64,000 bases of DNA from assembly GCA_947652325.1 (NCBI GenBank), contig CANTCQ010000001.1, positions 1-64,000 of the forward strand, read 5' to 3'. The position numbers and the translations under genes were made by a program. Shown here one piece after another: positions 43,540-52,812 of the stretch. Within the stretch, counting starts at the first letter, position 1; the number at the start of each line of letters is the position of its first letter. Under the pieces are notes generated by a model. The model ran no database searches. It was not told the origin of the DNA and was given only the letters and a program-made list of their open reading frames with translations. Source of the DNA: an uncultured Mycoplasmatota bacterium. GTDB taxonomy: Bacteria > Bacillota_I > Bacilli_A > RF39 > UBA660.

Positions 43540-45144
43540 ATGATACTAAGAAAACCTTATGCTTTTTTAATTAAGCATTTTCGTATAATTCATTTATTAT
43601 TGCTTTTGCCTATGGCTTATTTAATTCATCGTACTTTTTTAATTGTTTCATTTTTTAGAACATATGTCAAAAATAATTATACTACGACAATTATTCAAAT
43701 AGCTGCAGAACATATTAGCTTTTTTATGTATTTGGCAGTACTCATGATTGTTTTGGTGATATTACCCATTTATTATTTGATGCGCCAGAAAAGAAAGTCG
43801 ATAAAGCTTTATTTTTTTACTTTGCTATATTATTTATTATTATTTGTTTTAATTGGGGTTACATACAGTATTTTGAGTAATATGGAACACAATTTAATTA
43901 CTGCACAGACAGCAAGAGCTTACCGGGATATTTCGATTGTTTTGTGTTTGCCTCAATATTTTTTCTTTGGTTATATTTTTATGCGAGGTATTGGCTTTGA
44001 TTTAAAAAGATTTAATTTTGCTAATGATTTAAAGGATTTAGAGATTACTGCTATTGATTCTGAAGAATTTGAGTTTAATGTAAATATCGAAGGATATAAA
44101 GTAGAAAGAACTCTTCGAAGATTTTTGCGAGAAATGAAATATTATATTAGAGAAAATACATTTGTATTTGGTTGTATATTTGTATCCTTTGTAATTTTTG
44201 TGGGGACAAGTTTGTACTTCCATTTTGGGGTTTATAATAAAACATATCATATATCTGATAAAATGACACATAATTATTTTAATATTCAAATTATAGACAG
44301 TATGGTTACAAATTTAGGTTATGATGGGAATATTATTACGAAAGGAAAATACTATTTGGTTTTAAAATTATGGATTGAAAATCGTACTGCAATGGATTAT
44401 GAACTTGATTATACCAATTTCCGTTTGGTTTTAAATGGAAAAAATATTTATCCAACTTTAGATAGAGGAGAATATTTTGTTGATTTTGCTAAACCTTATC
44501 GAAGTGAGAAAATAAAACGTCAGTCAAAAGATTATTATGTTCTTGCTTATGAATTTGATGAATCGTATTTAACTAATATGTATACCATTAAAATTTTAGA
44601 GAGTATATCCTATAAAGTGGGAGATATTGCAGCAAAGTATAAAAATATACAATTAAATCCTACCAAAATAAACAATGTAAAAGAGGTACAAAAAGAGAAT
44701 ATGGGAGCATCTATCACTTTGAACGAATCCAATCTTTTGAATACTACATTTCAACTAGAACAATATGAATTCGCAAGTAGTTTTATGTATGAATATGATT
44801 ATTGTATAAATAGTTCTTGCCGAAAATTAAAAAATCGTATTACGCCAAATATAAGTGGCTCTATCGAAAAGACTACATTATTAATTTTAGATATGAATTA
44901 TCATTTGGATTCTGAAGCAATTTATACAAATTTTATTAAAAATAAGTTGCAATTTCTTGACCAATTTTTTTCGCTACGCATTGTTAAAAATGGTGAAACT
45001 CTCATTTTACCTTTAAAAAATAGAACCAATGAGCATATTCAAAATAAAGTAATATTCGAAACTAGAAGTGAAGCGAGGGAAGCGGATACTGTAGAATTGT
45101 TACTTACTGTGCGTGATAAAAGATATGTTTATTTATTAAGATAA
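43540..45144 (+). CDS. polytopic membrane protein with extracellular C-terminal domain
   Basis: 534 residues from ATG 43540; TTG 43531 is an alternative. Four transmembrane helices lie in the first 160 residues, then an amphipathic stretch and another helix at about 205-230. The last 300 residues are extracytoplasmic and beta-rich: KGKYYLVLKLWIENRTAMDY and NFRLVLNGKNIYPTLDRGEY resemble a DUF4352-type immunoglobulin-like domain. Function unknown. Confidence 0.6.
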   Translation: MILRKPYAFLIKHFRIIHLLLLLPMAYLIHRTFLIVSFFRTYVKNNYTTTIIQIAAEHISFFMYLAVLMIVLVILPIYYLMRQKRKSIKLYFFTLLYYLLLFVLIGVTYSILSNMEHNLITAQTARAYRDISIVLCLPQYFFFGYIFMRGIGFDLKRFNFANDLKDLEITAIDSEEFEFNVNIEGYKVERTLRRFLREMKYYIRENTFVFGCIFVSFVIFVGTSLYFHFGVYNKTYHISDKMTHNYFNIQIIDSMVTNLGYDGNIITKGKYYLVLKLWIENRTAMDYELDYTNFRLVLNGKNIYPTLDRGEYFVDFAKPYRSEKIKRQSKDYYVLAYEFDESYLTNMYTIKILESISYKVGDIAAKYKNIQLNPTKINNVKEVQKENMGASITLNESNLLNTTFQLEQYEFASSFMYEYDYCINSSCRKLKNRITPNISGSIEKTTLLILDMNYHLDSEAIYTNFIKNKLQFLDQFFSLRIVKNGETLILPLKNRTNEHIQNKVIFETRSEAREADTVELLLTVRDKRYVYLLR

Positions 45145-45213
45145 TATTTATATTGTAGCATAAAATTTTTGACAAATAAAAATATATGTTATTCCATAGT
45201 TAAGCGGTGATAA

Positions 45214-45242
45214 TAAAGCCTTTATTTATAGGGCTTTTTTTG
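45214..45242 (+). terminator. rho-independent terminator
   Basis: AAAGCC / GGCTTT stem with an 11-nt loop and a run of seven or more Ts, 75 nt after the preceding stop. The rest of 45145-45480 shows no gene. Confidence 0.7.
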
Positions 45243-45486
45243 TTTAAAAATGTGAATTTTATGTAGTTGTGACGGATTTGTAACGATTTGATTCAAAAAA
45301 ATTAATAAAAAAACTATTCCATAGATTATTATTAAAACATATTTTAAACCAATTTTTAAATACTAAAAATATAGTTGTATTATGAAATATTAAATCTTAT
45401 AAAGTTATTAAAAAAGTAGCTGTAAAGTTATGTGTATTAATAAAAATAAAATGTATACTAAATATCAAATTATTACTATTTTGATG

Positions 45487-45492
45487 TATAAT
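45487..45492 (+). promoter_or_regulatory. -10 element before the 45518 gene
   Basis: TATAAT at 45487-45492, followed by AAAGGAAG and ATG 45518. Confidence 0.5.
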
Positions 45493-45517
45493 AAGTTATA
45501 GTAAAGGAAGATTAAAG

Positions 45518-47026
45518 ATGTCTATTTTTAATAATTTTTTAAAACATAAAATTTCTAACACAGATACTGCAGTTGATTTAGCTAACAAAGAAGTAATGTC
45601 TAATCATTATGTTTCAAATAATGGTGTAGTTGACGATTTTATATTTGATGAAAATGAACTTGTTGATATTGCTATCGATGGGGTGATTGATACTACATCG
45701 GTACTTGCTATAAAAAAATTTAAGCATAATTTGGAAGTTTTAGTAAAAAGAGCAAAGGAAAAAGGAACTCTTGATAAGTTTATGATTATAAGAAATGATG
45801 ATTTTTTTCCAAATGATTATAAATGGCGTGTTGCATCACAATTTACTTGTATTGAGAGAAATTATTTGGCTTTATTGAGGAATGCAAGAGATATTTATGC
45901 TTTAGAAAAAGCCAATTTAATTCGTAAATTTAATGGAATGATGTTGCCAGTTACTTTAGATGATTTAGATTTAGCACTATCAAATATAGATAAAGAAATT
46001 GGTTCAATTTTAAGTCCAGTTCATTTTCGTTCGACAAAACATTTTACCGTAAATACCCCATTAGCTGTTACAGGAAATTATAATTTATTATCTTCTAATA
46101 GGAATTTTACAGTTTTAGATACTATTGATACATTTTTAAGTTCTGGATATGGATATTCTATTAGTTATCATGATGCTTATTTAGATGTTACTCATGAAGG
46201 TTTATCTATTTCTGATGAAGCAGTGGTGTTAATTAATAAAGATAAATATAATGATATTGTTAAAAATGAACTTATTAAGTCACAATTAAAACAAAGAAGG
46301 GTAGTTCTTTATGTAGAAGACGAAAAAAAGAAATATGGGGAAAGTCTAGCAATTAATATGCTTCTTACCGAGCTTGGAGTTTTGCCTTCACAAATTGGAG
46401 AAAAATATAGTTTTTATGATAATGAAATTAGAGAAATTATTAATAATAGTATAAAAAAATTAGCTAAAGATAATGGATTATTGTTTGATAAAATTCATGG
46501 AGGAAGAAATGGTCATTTTACTGATTATTATGATGAAAAGAATACAGACTATGTTAAAAGTATTGAAAATTTTGTAAAATTTTTAAAAATAAAATTTCCA
46601 GATAAGGCATCTTATTTTACAATAAAAAGTGTAACGGATGATAATCTTTCTACAAATATAGTGGAAAAGGTAGGAGCAAAAACTATACTGGAGGCAAGTA
46701 AAGAATATAATTTATTAGTTCAAAAAGAATTTGAAGAACGTTTTAATGAATATAAAAAAGATAGACAGAGTATTACTCCAGAGATAAGTAATTATTTTAA
46801 ATTGACTGTAAAACGTATAGTTGATTTTTATAATAATTTTGAAGCAGTTAATTGCTCTTTAGAAAATCAAAAACAAATTGAAGAGTGTATACAACATTTT
46901 TATCAAGACAGTACAGTAAAAGAACAAATTATAGCAGCTCAAAAATTGTGGGAATCTTTAGTTAGTGCTTTAGATGCAAGTCAAGAAATCACTTTAGCTG
47001 ATGAAACAGGTTCTTTAAAATTTTAA
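45518..47026 (+). CDS. 502-residue protein of unknown function
   Basis: No signal peptide or membrane helix. The middle has HFRSTKHFTVNTPLAVTGNY and TFLSSGYGYSISYHDAYLDV, then VVLYVEDEKKKYGESLAINM, which look like a compact enzymatic or binding domain. The conserved-looking HGGRNGHFTDYYDEK follows. The C-terminal 130 residues are helical (EEFEERFNEYKKDRQSITPE). I cannot assign a family. It stands alone, followed by 870 nt of decayed DNA, in an accessory region. Confidence 0.6.
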   Translation: MSIFNNFLKHKISNTDTAVDLANKEVMSNHYVSNNGVVDDFIFDENELVDIAIDGVIDTTSVLAIKKFKHNLEVLVKRAKEKGTLDKFMIIRNDDFFPNDYKWRVASQFTCIERNYLALLRNARDIYALEKANLIRKFNGMMLPVTLDDLDLALSNIDKEIGSILSPVHFRSTKHFTVNTPLAVTGNYNLLSSNRNFTVLDTIDTFLSSGYGYSISYHDAYLDVTHEGLSISDEAVVLINKDKYNDIVKNELIKSQLKQRRVVLYVEDEKKKYGESLAINMLLTELGVLPSQIGEKYSFYDNEIREIINNSIKKLAKDNGLLFDKIHGGRNGHFTDYYDEKNTDYVKSIENFVKFLKIKFPDKASYFTIKSVTDDNLSTNIVEKVGAKTILEASKEYNLLVQKEFEERFNEYKKDRQSITPEISNYFKLTVKRIVDFYNNFEAVNCSLENQKQIEECIQHFYQDSTVKEQIIAAQKLWESLVSALDASQEITLADETGSLKF

Positions 47027-47816
47027 AGAATGTATAGTATGGTAAATTTTTATGTATACTTAAAAGATAATTTAGATAATTTAGGTTTAAAAAAATATAA
47101 ATAGTTTTAATGATATAACTAATTAGAAAGTAAAATAGCTTTTTGGTGATGAAGAAATAAATGTTGATTTAAAAATTGCTATTATAGAGTCAGGTTAAAG
47201 AATTAATAATTTGCCTTTTAATCTTTTTATAGAAATTATTGCTTGTATGTATAATGACTATTTATTTTAAAGTAGGGATTGAATTATAAATTTTATTAAG
47301 TTATTTTTTTCTTTTTACTAGTGGATATTCCTTATTTTTGGATAAAATATCATAAGGATTAGTTTCTTCTCATGTCTTTTCTGTTCTATCTGAAAGCTAA
47401 ATTTATGTGTAAAATTCTATTTAATTGGTTAAACTTATGACTAAAAAACATTTAGTATGTTTCAAATTATCTACTGTATAGTATGATATTTCAACTTAAT
47501 ATGAGCGATTTACTATGTAAGACAATTTGCACCTTTTTCAAGGATTATAGTGTGACCTTTTGATTTATAAATATCAGTAGTTGTATTTCGTATGTAGATT
47601 ATTCTTTTTAGAATGCATATTTGTACAGGAACTAAAAAATAAACTGCATTTTTATAACAATATGTTTTCAACGTATTAATATATTCCAATCATTATCTTT
47701 ATTTTTTCATATGTCCTTTATAAACTAACGAAATGTTCTATGTTGTTTAATTCAGTCTCAAATTTCTTTGCAGTATTATTCATCATTTAAAACCTGTCCT
47801 ATCTAAACTTAAACAC
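47027..47816. other. decayed, gene-free region
   Basis: Both strands hold short protein-like pieces broken by stops. The clearest are on the minus strand from about 47785: MMNNTAKKFETELNNIEHFV and, in another frame, TTDIYKSKGHTIILEKGANC. They suggest one or two former minus-strand genes. Nothing is assignable. Confidence 0.4.
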
Positions 47817-47852
47817 TAAAAAAGTATCAGTTTCTTATAGAAATTGATACTC
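47817..47852 (-). terminator. terminator of tRNA-Cys
   Basis: On the minus strand AGTATCAATTTCT / AGAAACTGATACT with loop ATA, followed by a T run, 48 nt past the CCA end of tRNA-Cys. Confidence 0.75.
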
Positions 47853-47898
47853 ATGTATTTTAAGTCTAAACTTATAAAAGTTCGGACAGATTTCCTAA

Positions 47899-47973
47899 TG
47901 GAGGGCCTAGTCGGATTTGAACCAACGCATGAGTGAGTTGCAGTCACTTGCCTTACCACTTGGCTATAGACCC
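47899..47973 (-). tRNA. tRNA-Cys(GCA)
   Basis: Minus-strand cloverleaf: acceptor GGGTCTA / TAGGCCC (one G-U), D arm AGCCAAGTGGTAAGGCA, anticodon stem GTGA/TCAC with loop CTGCAAC (anticodon GCA), T arm with GGTTCAAATCC, discriminator U and encoded CCA. Confidence 0.93.
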
Positions 47974-48305
47974 ATTTACAATTTTATTGAAATTTGGGGT
48001 AATGAATGCCCTGTTAACATTAAATAATTTTACTCTATAAAGAAAATTTTGTCAATCGTTGTTTAAATCTTATTCACTACTATTTTATGTTAAAGAAGAA
48101 AAAAAGTGATAAGAGTGCCAAAAAGTTTAAAACAAAGTAATGAAATTATAAAATTATTTCATAGATATTTTAAATGAAAAATGAATTCCAACTTCACATT
48201 AATAAATTTACACATAATCAATAAGAAATATCAAAAATATGGTTTAGATTATATAAAAAAACAAAGAGTAAAAGATAAGGTACAATTATTAATTTCTTTT
48301 ATTTG
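47974..48305. other. intergenic region with minor remnants
   Basis: Apart from the tRNA promoter, the + strand holds a fragment KYQKYGLDYIKKQRVKDKVQ (about 48225-48290) without a start, which may be the end of a lost gene. Nothing else is seen. Confidence 0.35.
48027..48055 (-). promoter_or_regulatory. promoter of tRNA-Cys
   Basis: Minus strand: perfect TTGACA, 17-bp spacer, TAAAAT. It is the only full -35 consensus in the window and would give a 5' leader of about 45 nt. Confidence 0.7.
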
Positions 48306-48314
48306 TGATATAAT
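48306..48314 (+). promoter_or_regulatory. extended -10 promoter of the AraC-type gene
   Basis: TGATATAAT with TATAAT at 48309-48314, then GGTGATG and a TTG start. Confidence 0.55.
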
Positions 48315-48331
48315 ATACATGGTGATGTACT

Positions 48332-49114
48332 TTGAATATCTATAAAAGTTTAAATGAAATAACTGAATATATTGATGAAAATTTGGAAGAAGATATTAGT
48401 TATAACATTTTGGCAAAAATGCTAGGGGTAAATGTTTATACTATGCAAAGATTGTTTGCTGTGCTTGTAGGTATTTCATTGTCAGAATATATTAGAAAAA
48501 GAAGATTATCTTGTGCAGGATTTGATTTATATAATGGTAATGTAAAAGTAATAGATATTGCTATTAAATATCAATATAATAATGCTACATCGTTTTCAAG
48601 AGCATTTGAAAAGTTTCATAATATTAAGCCTAGTTTAGTAAAAAAAGAAACAAAATTAAAAAATTTTCCTAAAATACTTTTTAAAGAAGAAATTAATTTA
48701 CCTGTTGTACTAGATTATGAAATAATTACTCTTGATGAAATGAATTTATATGGTGTAGGGATTATTACTAACAATGATAATATTGGTAAAGATGCACCGA
48801 TTTTTTTTGAGCAAATTAAAAATAAATATGGTGAAGTTAAATATGGCATGATTACTTATGATATAGAGCGAGAAGAAAGTCAAAAATATTATTGTTTATA
48901 TGATAAAAAAATTAAGGGATTTGAAAACATTAAAATTCCTAAAAGCAAATGGCTTAAATTTAAAGTTAATTCACAAAAGGCTAGTGATATACAAAATATA
49001 TCTCATAATTTTTATGGAGAATTTTTACCATCAGTTAAGTATAATTTAAAAGAATTACCAGAATTAGAGTATTATCATGATGATATAACTGACTTTTTAG
49101 TTGCAATTTATTGA
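48332..49114 (+). CDS. AraC-family regulator with GyrI-like effector domain
   Basis: 260 residues from TTG 48332. The first 105 residues form the double HTH of AraC/XylS: DISYNILAKMLGVNVYTMQR and VIDIAIKYQYNNATSFSRAF with EKFHNIKPS. The rest (YEIITLDEMNLYGVGIITNN, KYYCLYDKKIKGFENIKIPK, PELEYYHDDITDFLVAIY) is a GyrI/Rob-type small-molecule binding domain. Such proteins sense drugs or other ligands. It precedes the HerA-like operon by 65 nt on the same strand and may control it. Confidence 0.85.
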   Translation: MNIYKSLNEITEYIDENLEEDISYNILAKMLGVNVYTMQRLFAVLVGISLSEYIRKRRLSCAGFDLYNGNVKVIDIAIKYQYNNATSFSRAFEKFHNIKPSLVKKETKLKNFPKILFKEEINLPVVLDYEIITLDEMNLYGVGIITNNDNIGKDAPIFFEQIKNKYGEVKYGMITYDIEREESQKYYCLYDKKIKGFENIKIPKSKWLKFKVNSQKASDIQNISHNFYGEFLPSVKYNLKELPELEYYHDDITDFLVAIY

Positions 49115-49160
49115 ATTGACAAAACAGATTATTAAAAAGTCAGTTTTTTATTATTTATTT

Positions 49161-49169
49161 TGATATATT
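49161..49169 (+). promoter_or_regulatory. possible extended -10 before the HerA-like gene
   Basis: TGATATATT approximates TGn-TATAAT at 49164-49169 (quoted with its upstream TGA). It would start transcription at about 49176, directly at the GTG at 49180, so either translation is leaderless or the true start is elsewhere. Confidence 0.35.
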
Positions 49170-49179
49170 ATTTATTGAG

Positions 49180-51045
49180 GTGACGGATTGTGGGGTAACG
49201 TCAGAAATATATCTAACTAAGAAATTTGTTTCAAAAGAAGAATGGATAAAATTTATTAATACAGTATCAGATTATAATGGTATTTTAAGAAAATGGAAGA
49301 TAATCATTACTAACAATCAAAATCAAGTAAGATATTTTATTAAGACCAAATGTACTTTGCCTACTACGATAAATAATTTGAATTCATTTTTAATAAAACA
49401 ATCATCGGAAATAAAAGTTCCTAAATTTAATTACGCATTACTTTCTTTTCCTAAAATTGGTAGCAGTATTATAGATTTATTAAACTATAGTGAAATTAAA
49501 AATAAAGGTAAACTTGAATATTTAGAAATCAATTTTTTTAAATTTTATGACGATAAACAAAAATCAAAAATAAAATTTTATTTAAATAAAAATGGTGTAA
49601 TTAAAAAATATAAGGTTCTTTTTGCTAATCCAACAAGTATATTATCGGTAGACTTTGAAGGAAATAAAAGATATTTTTATAAGAGCTCTCCTAAATATTT
49701 AGAAATAAATAAAATTTTGCATTTATTAAATAATGATTCTAATAATGCTTTGTTATCTGTTGAAACATTTCCTTATTTACAAGGGGATTTCTATTTAAAT
49801 CAAAATCATTTTAGCTTTGATAAACATTCTATTATTATGGGTTCATCTGGATGCGGTAAATCTAAATTTATAAGTTTGTTAATTAATAACATTAATAAAA
49901 ATAGCAGTATAAAGCAAAAATATAAAGTTGTAGTGATAGACCCTCATGCTTCTCTTGAAAATGATATAGGCGGTATAGGTAAAGTAATAGACTTTAAAAA
50001 CAATTTAGATAGTATTGATTTATTTATTAATAACGATGATGATATAGTAGCCTCAACAGAATTATTATTAGATTTATTAAAAGCTTTAATTACAGTTCAA
50101 TATAATTCAAAATTAGAAAGAATTTTAAGACATTCTATACATTTATTATTAACTGATGAATCATTTAATTTTAGAAATTTAAGAATGCTTATTTTGGATT
50201 TAGAATATAGAAATGGATTAATTAGAAAATTAAAATATAACTTACCTGTTAGTGTAATTGATTTCTTTTTATCAGATTTTAATGATTTGAAAACCAAATC
50301 TTATGGCGAAGCTATATCTCCAATAATAAGTTTTATAGATGAAATGGAAATGATACCCGTTTTTAATTCAGAGCAAAATAATGAAAATTTAAAAAATACC
50401 ATACATAATAATTTTTTAACTTTATTCTCATTAGATAGAACAAAACTTGGAGACAAGGTGACTAAAACTATATCTGGATTAATAATGCAACAACTATTAA
50501 CAATTATTCAGCGTCATGAAATAGATGAACATATTATATTTATTATTGATGAAGTTGCAGTAGTTGAAAATCCTATTTTATCTAGATATTTATCAGAGGC
50601 AAGAAAGTATAATTTATCATTAATATTGGCGGGGCAATATTTTAATCAAATATCCAATGAATTAAAGAATTCGATATTTGCAAACGTAGTAAATTACTTT
50701 ATATTTAGAGTATCTAAGTTAGATGCTAATGTAATAGTTGATAACTTTAACATGAAAATACCTTTGGATGATACTCGAGATAGAAAAATTAAAATATTAA
50801 CTGAATTAAATAATAGAGAGTGTATTGCTAGAATAGATTCTAATGGTATATTATTACCAGCATTTAAAGGTATTACATTAGATTATGTAAGTATTCCTAG
50901 AATAAGAAAAATAATTATAAATGGTAACAATAATAAAAAAAATAATGATTATAAATCAAAAACTAACTTTAGCTTAAATAGTAATGTCAATTTAAAAGAT
51001 ATTTTAATATCTACTTCTTCAAGCAGAAAGGATGTGAAAGAATGA
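49180..51045 (+). CDS. HerA/VirD4-like ATPase
   Basis: 621 residues. The first 210 residues are an unrecognised beta-rich domain. The ATPase core follows: SIIMGSSGCGKSKFISLLIN (Walker A), YKVVVIDPHASLENDIGGIG (a conserved piece of HerA/TraD-type pumps), IIFIIDEVAVVENPILSRYL (Walker B) and SEARKYNLSLILAGQYFNQI (sensor region). The Asn/Lys/Ser-rich tail (about 60 residues) looks disordered. Such ATPases form hexamers that pump DNA or act in repair and defence. GTG 49180 is the only in-frame start and lies in its own GAGGTGA, so the N-terminus is uncertain. It is coupled by ATGA to the next gene. Confidence 0.78.
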   Translation: MTDCGVTSEIYLTKKFVSKEEWIKFINTVSDYNGILRKWKIIITNNQNQVRYFIKTKCTLPTTINNLNSFLIKQSSEIKVPKFNYALLSFPKIGSSIIDLLNYSEIKNKGKLEYLEINFFKFYDDKQKSKIKFYLNKNGVIKKYKVLFANPTSILSVDFEGNKRYFYKSSPKYLEINKILHLLNNDSNNALLSVETFPYLQGDFYLNQNHFSFDKHSIIMGSSGCGKSKFISLLINNINKNSSIKQKYKVVVIDPHASLENDIGGIGKVIDFKNNLDSIDLFINNDDDIVASTELLLDLLKALITVQYNSKLERILRHSIHLLLTDESFNFRNLRMLILDLEYRNGLIRKLKYNLPVSVIDFFLSDFNDLKTKSYGEAISPIISFIDEMEMIPVFNSEQNNENLKNTIHNNFLTLFSLDRTKLGDKVTKTISGLIMQQLLTIIQRHEIDEHIIFIIDEVAVVENPILSRYLSEARKYNLSLILAGQYFNQISNELKNSIFANVVNYFIFRVSKLDANVIVDNFNMKIPLDDTRDRKIKILTELNNRECIARIDSNGILLPAFKGITLDYVSIPRIRKIIINGNNNKKNNDYKSKTNFSLNSNVNLKDILISTSSSRKDVKE

Positions 51046-51740
51046 ATGATATAAAAGCTTTAGAAATTGCTAATAAAATATTTATATGTATATTTGATAG
51101 CAATAATATTTATTCTTTAGATGAATTGTTAGAAAAGTTTGCATTTGATATTAAATTACCCAAACAAGTAAATGACTCGACTACAAATGAAATAACTTGG
51201 GCTGACTCTATTAATAGTGGTAGATTCATAACAAATAAAAATATGGAAAAAAGAGATAAAGAAACAAGCTGGATGCTTCCTAAAAAAGAAATAAATAATT
51301 TGCAAGAACTAATTGATGTATGGAATACTATTAATTTGACTACAACAGAAAGAGTTTATGATTCTATTAATGTAGTAAAAAGTGATACTATTTATAGATG
51401 TGAAAATATTTATAGAAGTACCGATTGTAGTGATTCTAAAAATATGATTTATTGTGATTCTTGTGGGAATAGTGAATTTTTACTTGCATCTCAAAGGTCT
51501 GGTAATTGTAATTTTTGTATAAGATGCGATGATTCTAAAGACTGTAGCAACAGTTATAATGTTATATGTTCAAATAAGGTAAATAATTCTTTATTTATTC
51601 AGGATTGCTTTGATTTATATGAGTGTATGTTCTGTTCTCATATAGCTTCAAAAAGATTTTGCATAGCAAATATGCAATTTGAAGAAGAAGAATATTATGA
51701 AATTAAGCAATTAATAATAGAATGGATATTTAATTCATAA
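51042..51740 (+). CDS. 13-cysteine repeat protein coupled to the HerA-like ATPase
   Basis: 232 residues starting in the ATGA overlap with the ATPase gene (AAGGATG upstream). An N-terminal half of about 105 residues has no clear motif. In the C-terminal half, 13 cysteines recur every 5-12 residues with Ser/Asn/Asp between: YRCENIYRSTDCSDSKNMIY, CDSCGNSEFLL, NCNFCIRCDDSKDCSNSYNV. This looks like a Cys-laddered beta-helix or a multi-zinc fold. The end is FCIANMQFEEEEYYEIKQLI. I recall similar proteins with a Y-C-x-x-N-K-Q-Y end in candidate-phylum bacteria. The pairing suggests that it is a partner of the ATPase. Confidence 0.65.
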   Translation: MNDIKALEIANKIFICIFDSNNIYSLDELLEKFAFDIKLPKQVNDSTTNEITWADSINSGRFITNKNMEKRDKETSWMLPKKEINNLQELIDVWNTINLTTTERVYDSINVVKSDTIYRCENIYRSTDCSDSKNMIYCDSCGNSEFLLASQRSGNCNFCIRCDDSKDCSNSYNVICSNKVNNSLFIQDCFDLYECMFCSHIASKRFCIANMQFEEEEYYEIKQLIIEWIFNS

Positions 51741-51846
51741 AAAAATTAAAAATTATATTGAATAAATTTTAAACTAATTTAGTTACTAATTCAAAAAAAT
51801 ATTATTTTATATATTTTTTATTTTTGTAAATTTCTTAAAAAAAGTA

Positions 51847-51875
51847 TTGCATTAATGTCCTATTTTTGATAACAT
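51847..51875 (+). promoter_or_regulatory. promoter of the SipW-locus first gene
   Basis: TTGCAT, 17-bp spacer, TAACAT at 51870-51875. The gene follows after AAGGAGG. Confidence 0.55.
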
Positions 51876-51900
51876 TTTTATTGTAAGGAGGATATGAAGT

Positions 51901-52707
51901 ATGGAAAAGAAAAACACAATATTGTTAACAATTATTGCAATTGCAACTTTATTAGTTGCTGTAGTAGGGGCAACATTTGCATATTTTACTGCACAAGTAA
52001 CTACAGATAATCAAAATAATAATCAAACTACTGTAGAAACTGCTGCTTTAGTAAATGCAAGCATGAATATGGGTGATAAGATTGAAGTTGCTAATGCTCT
52101 TCCAGGTTTTCAGACTTTTAAAACAATTGATATAAAAGGAAGTTGTAAGTTTGATGATGCAACAAAATGTACAGATGTTAATACGGTAATTACTTTAACG
52201 GCTGGCGAAGATATTACATCTTTTGTACCTACTGGAGTAACAGATGGTACTTCTCACGTTAAGTATACTTTATATAAAAAAGATAATAATTCTACTAGTG
52301 CTAATAAAGATGCTAAAATTAATTGTACAAATATTAACGATGACGGAAGTCATAAAAATACCAATATGTCAGAAAATATTACGCAAACAGGTGAAGATGG
52401 GACTACACAAGTACCATCCAATATTACTAAATATTGGGATGCTGGAGTTTGTACACCAGAGGTAGGTTTAACTGAAGTTAAGACAGGGTATTTTGTTGAT
52501 AATACTCCAATAACTGAATTAGTTACAGTTAAAGCTAGTACTAATGATACTTATTATTTGTTAATTGAATATATCAATGATGAAACTGCTGCGCAAGATG
52601 AAGAACAAGGTAAAAAGTTTACAATAAATATTGATTTTAGTATTGGAACTGATTCAAAACCTAATACAACAGTGACTAAAACACCAGGAGTTGTTACACA
52701 ACCATAA
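51901..52707 (+). CDS. camelysin/TasA-like SipW-dependent exported protein
   Basis: 268 residues. The N-terminus MEKKNTILLTIIAIATLLVA then VVGATFAYFT is the SipW-type signal, cut after GATFA. The mature part is Asn/Thr-rich with beta-strand patterns (KFTINIDFSIGT, ITLTAGEDI) and has 5 cysteines in the central part. TasA/camelysin proteins form fibres or surface layers. The Thr-rich end is TTVTKTPGVVTQP. The next genes include the matching peptidase SipW. Confidence 0.8.
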   Translation: MEKKNTILLTIIAIATLLVAVVGATFAYFTAQVTTDNQNNNQTTVETAALVNASMNMGDKIEVANALPGFQTFKTIDIKGSCKFDDATKCTDVNTVITLTAGEDITSFVPTGVTDGTSHVKYTLYKKDNNSTSANKDAKINCTNINDDGSHKNTNMSENITQTGEDGTTQVPSNITKYWDAGVCTPEVGLTEVKTGYFVDNTPITELVTVKASTNDTYYLLIEYINDETAAQDEEQGKKFTINIDFSIGTDSKPNTTVTKTPGVVTQP

Positions 52708-52725
52708 TTGTATATATTTTAAAAA

Positions 52726-52756
52726 TGAAAAGTCTATTTTAGAATAGATTTTTTTA
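52726..52756 (+). terminator. weak terminator
   Basis: TCTATT / AATAGA short stem with 4-nt loop and T run, between the first and second gene of the SipW locus. Confidence 0.5.
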
Positions 52757-52785
52757 TTGCTCCTAAATAAGCAATATGTTATACT
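52757..52785 (+). promoter_or_regulatory. promoter of the calcium-repeat gene
   Basis: TTGCTC, 17-bp spacer, extended -10 TGTTATACT (TATACT at 52780-52785). Confidence 0.7.
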
Positions 52786-52812
52786 GAAAATAATAAGGAG
52801 GCTCGTATTTGA

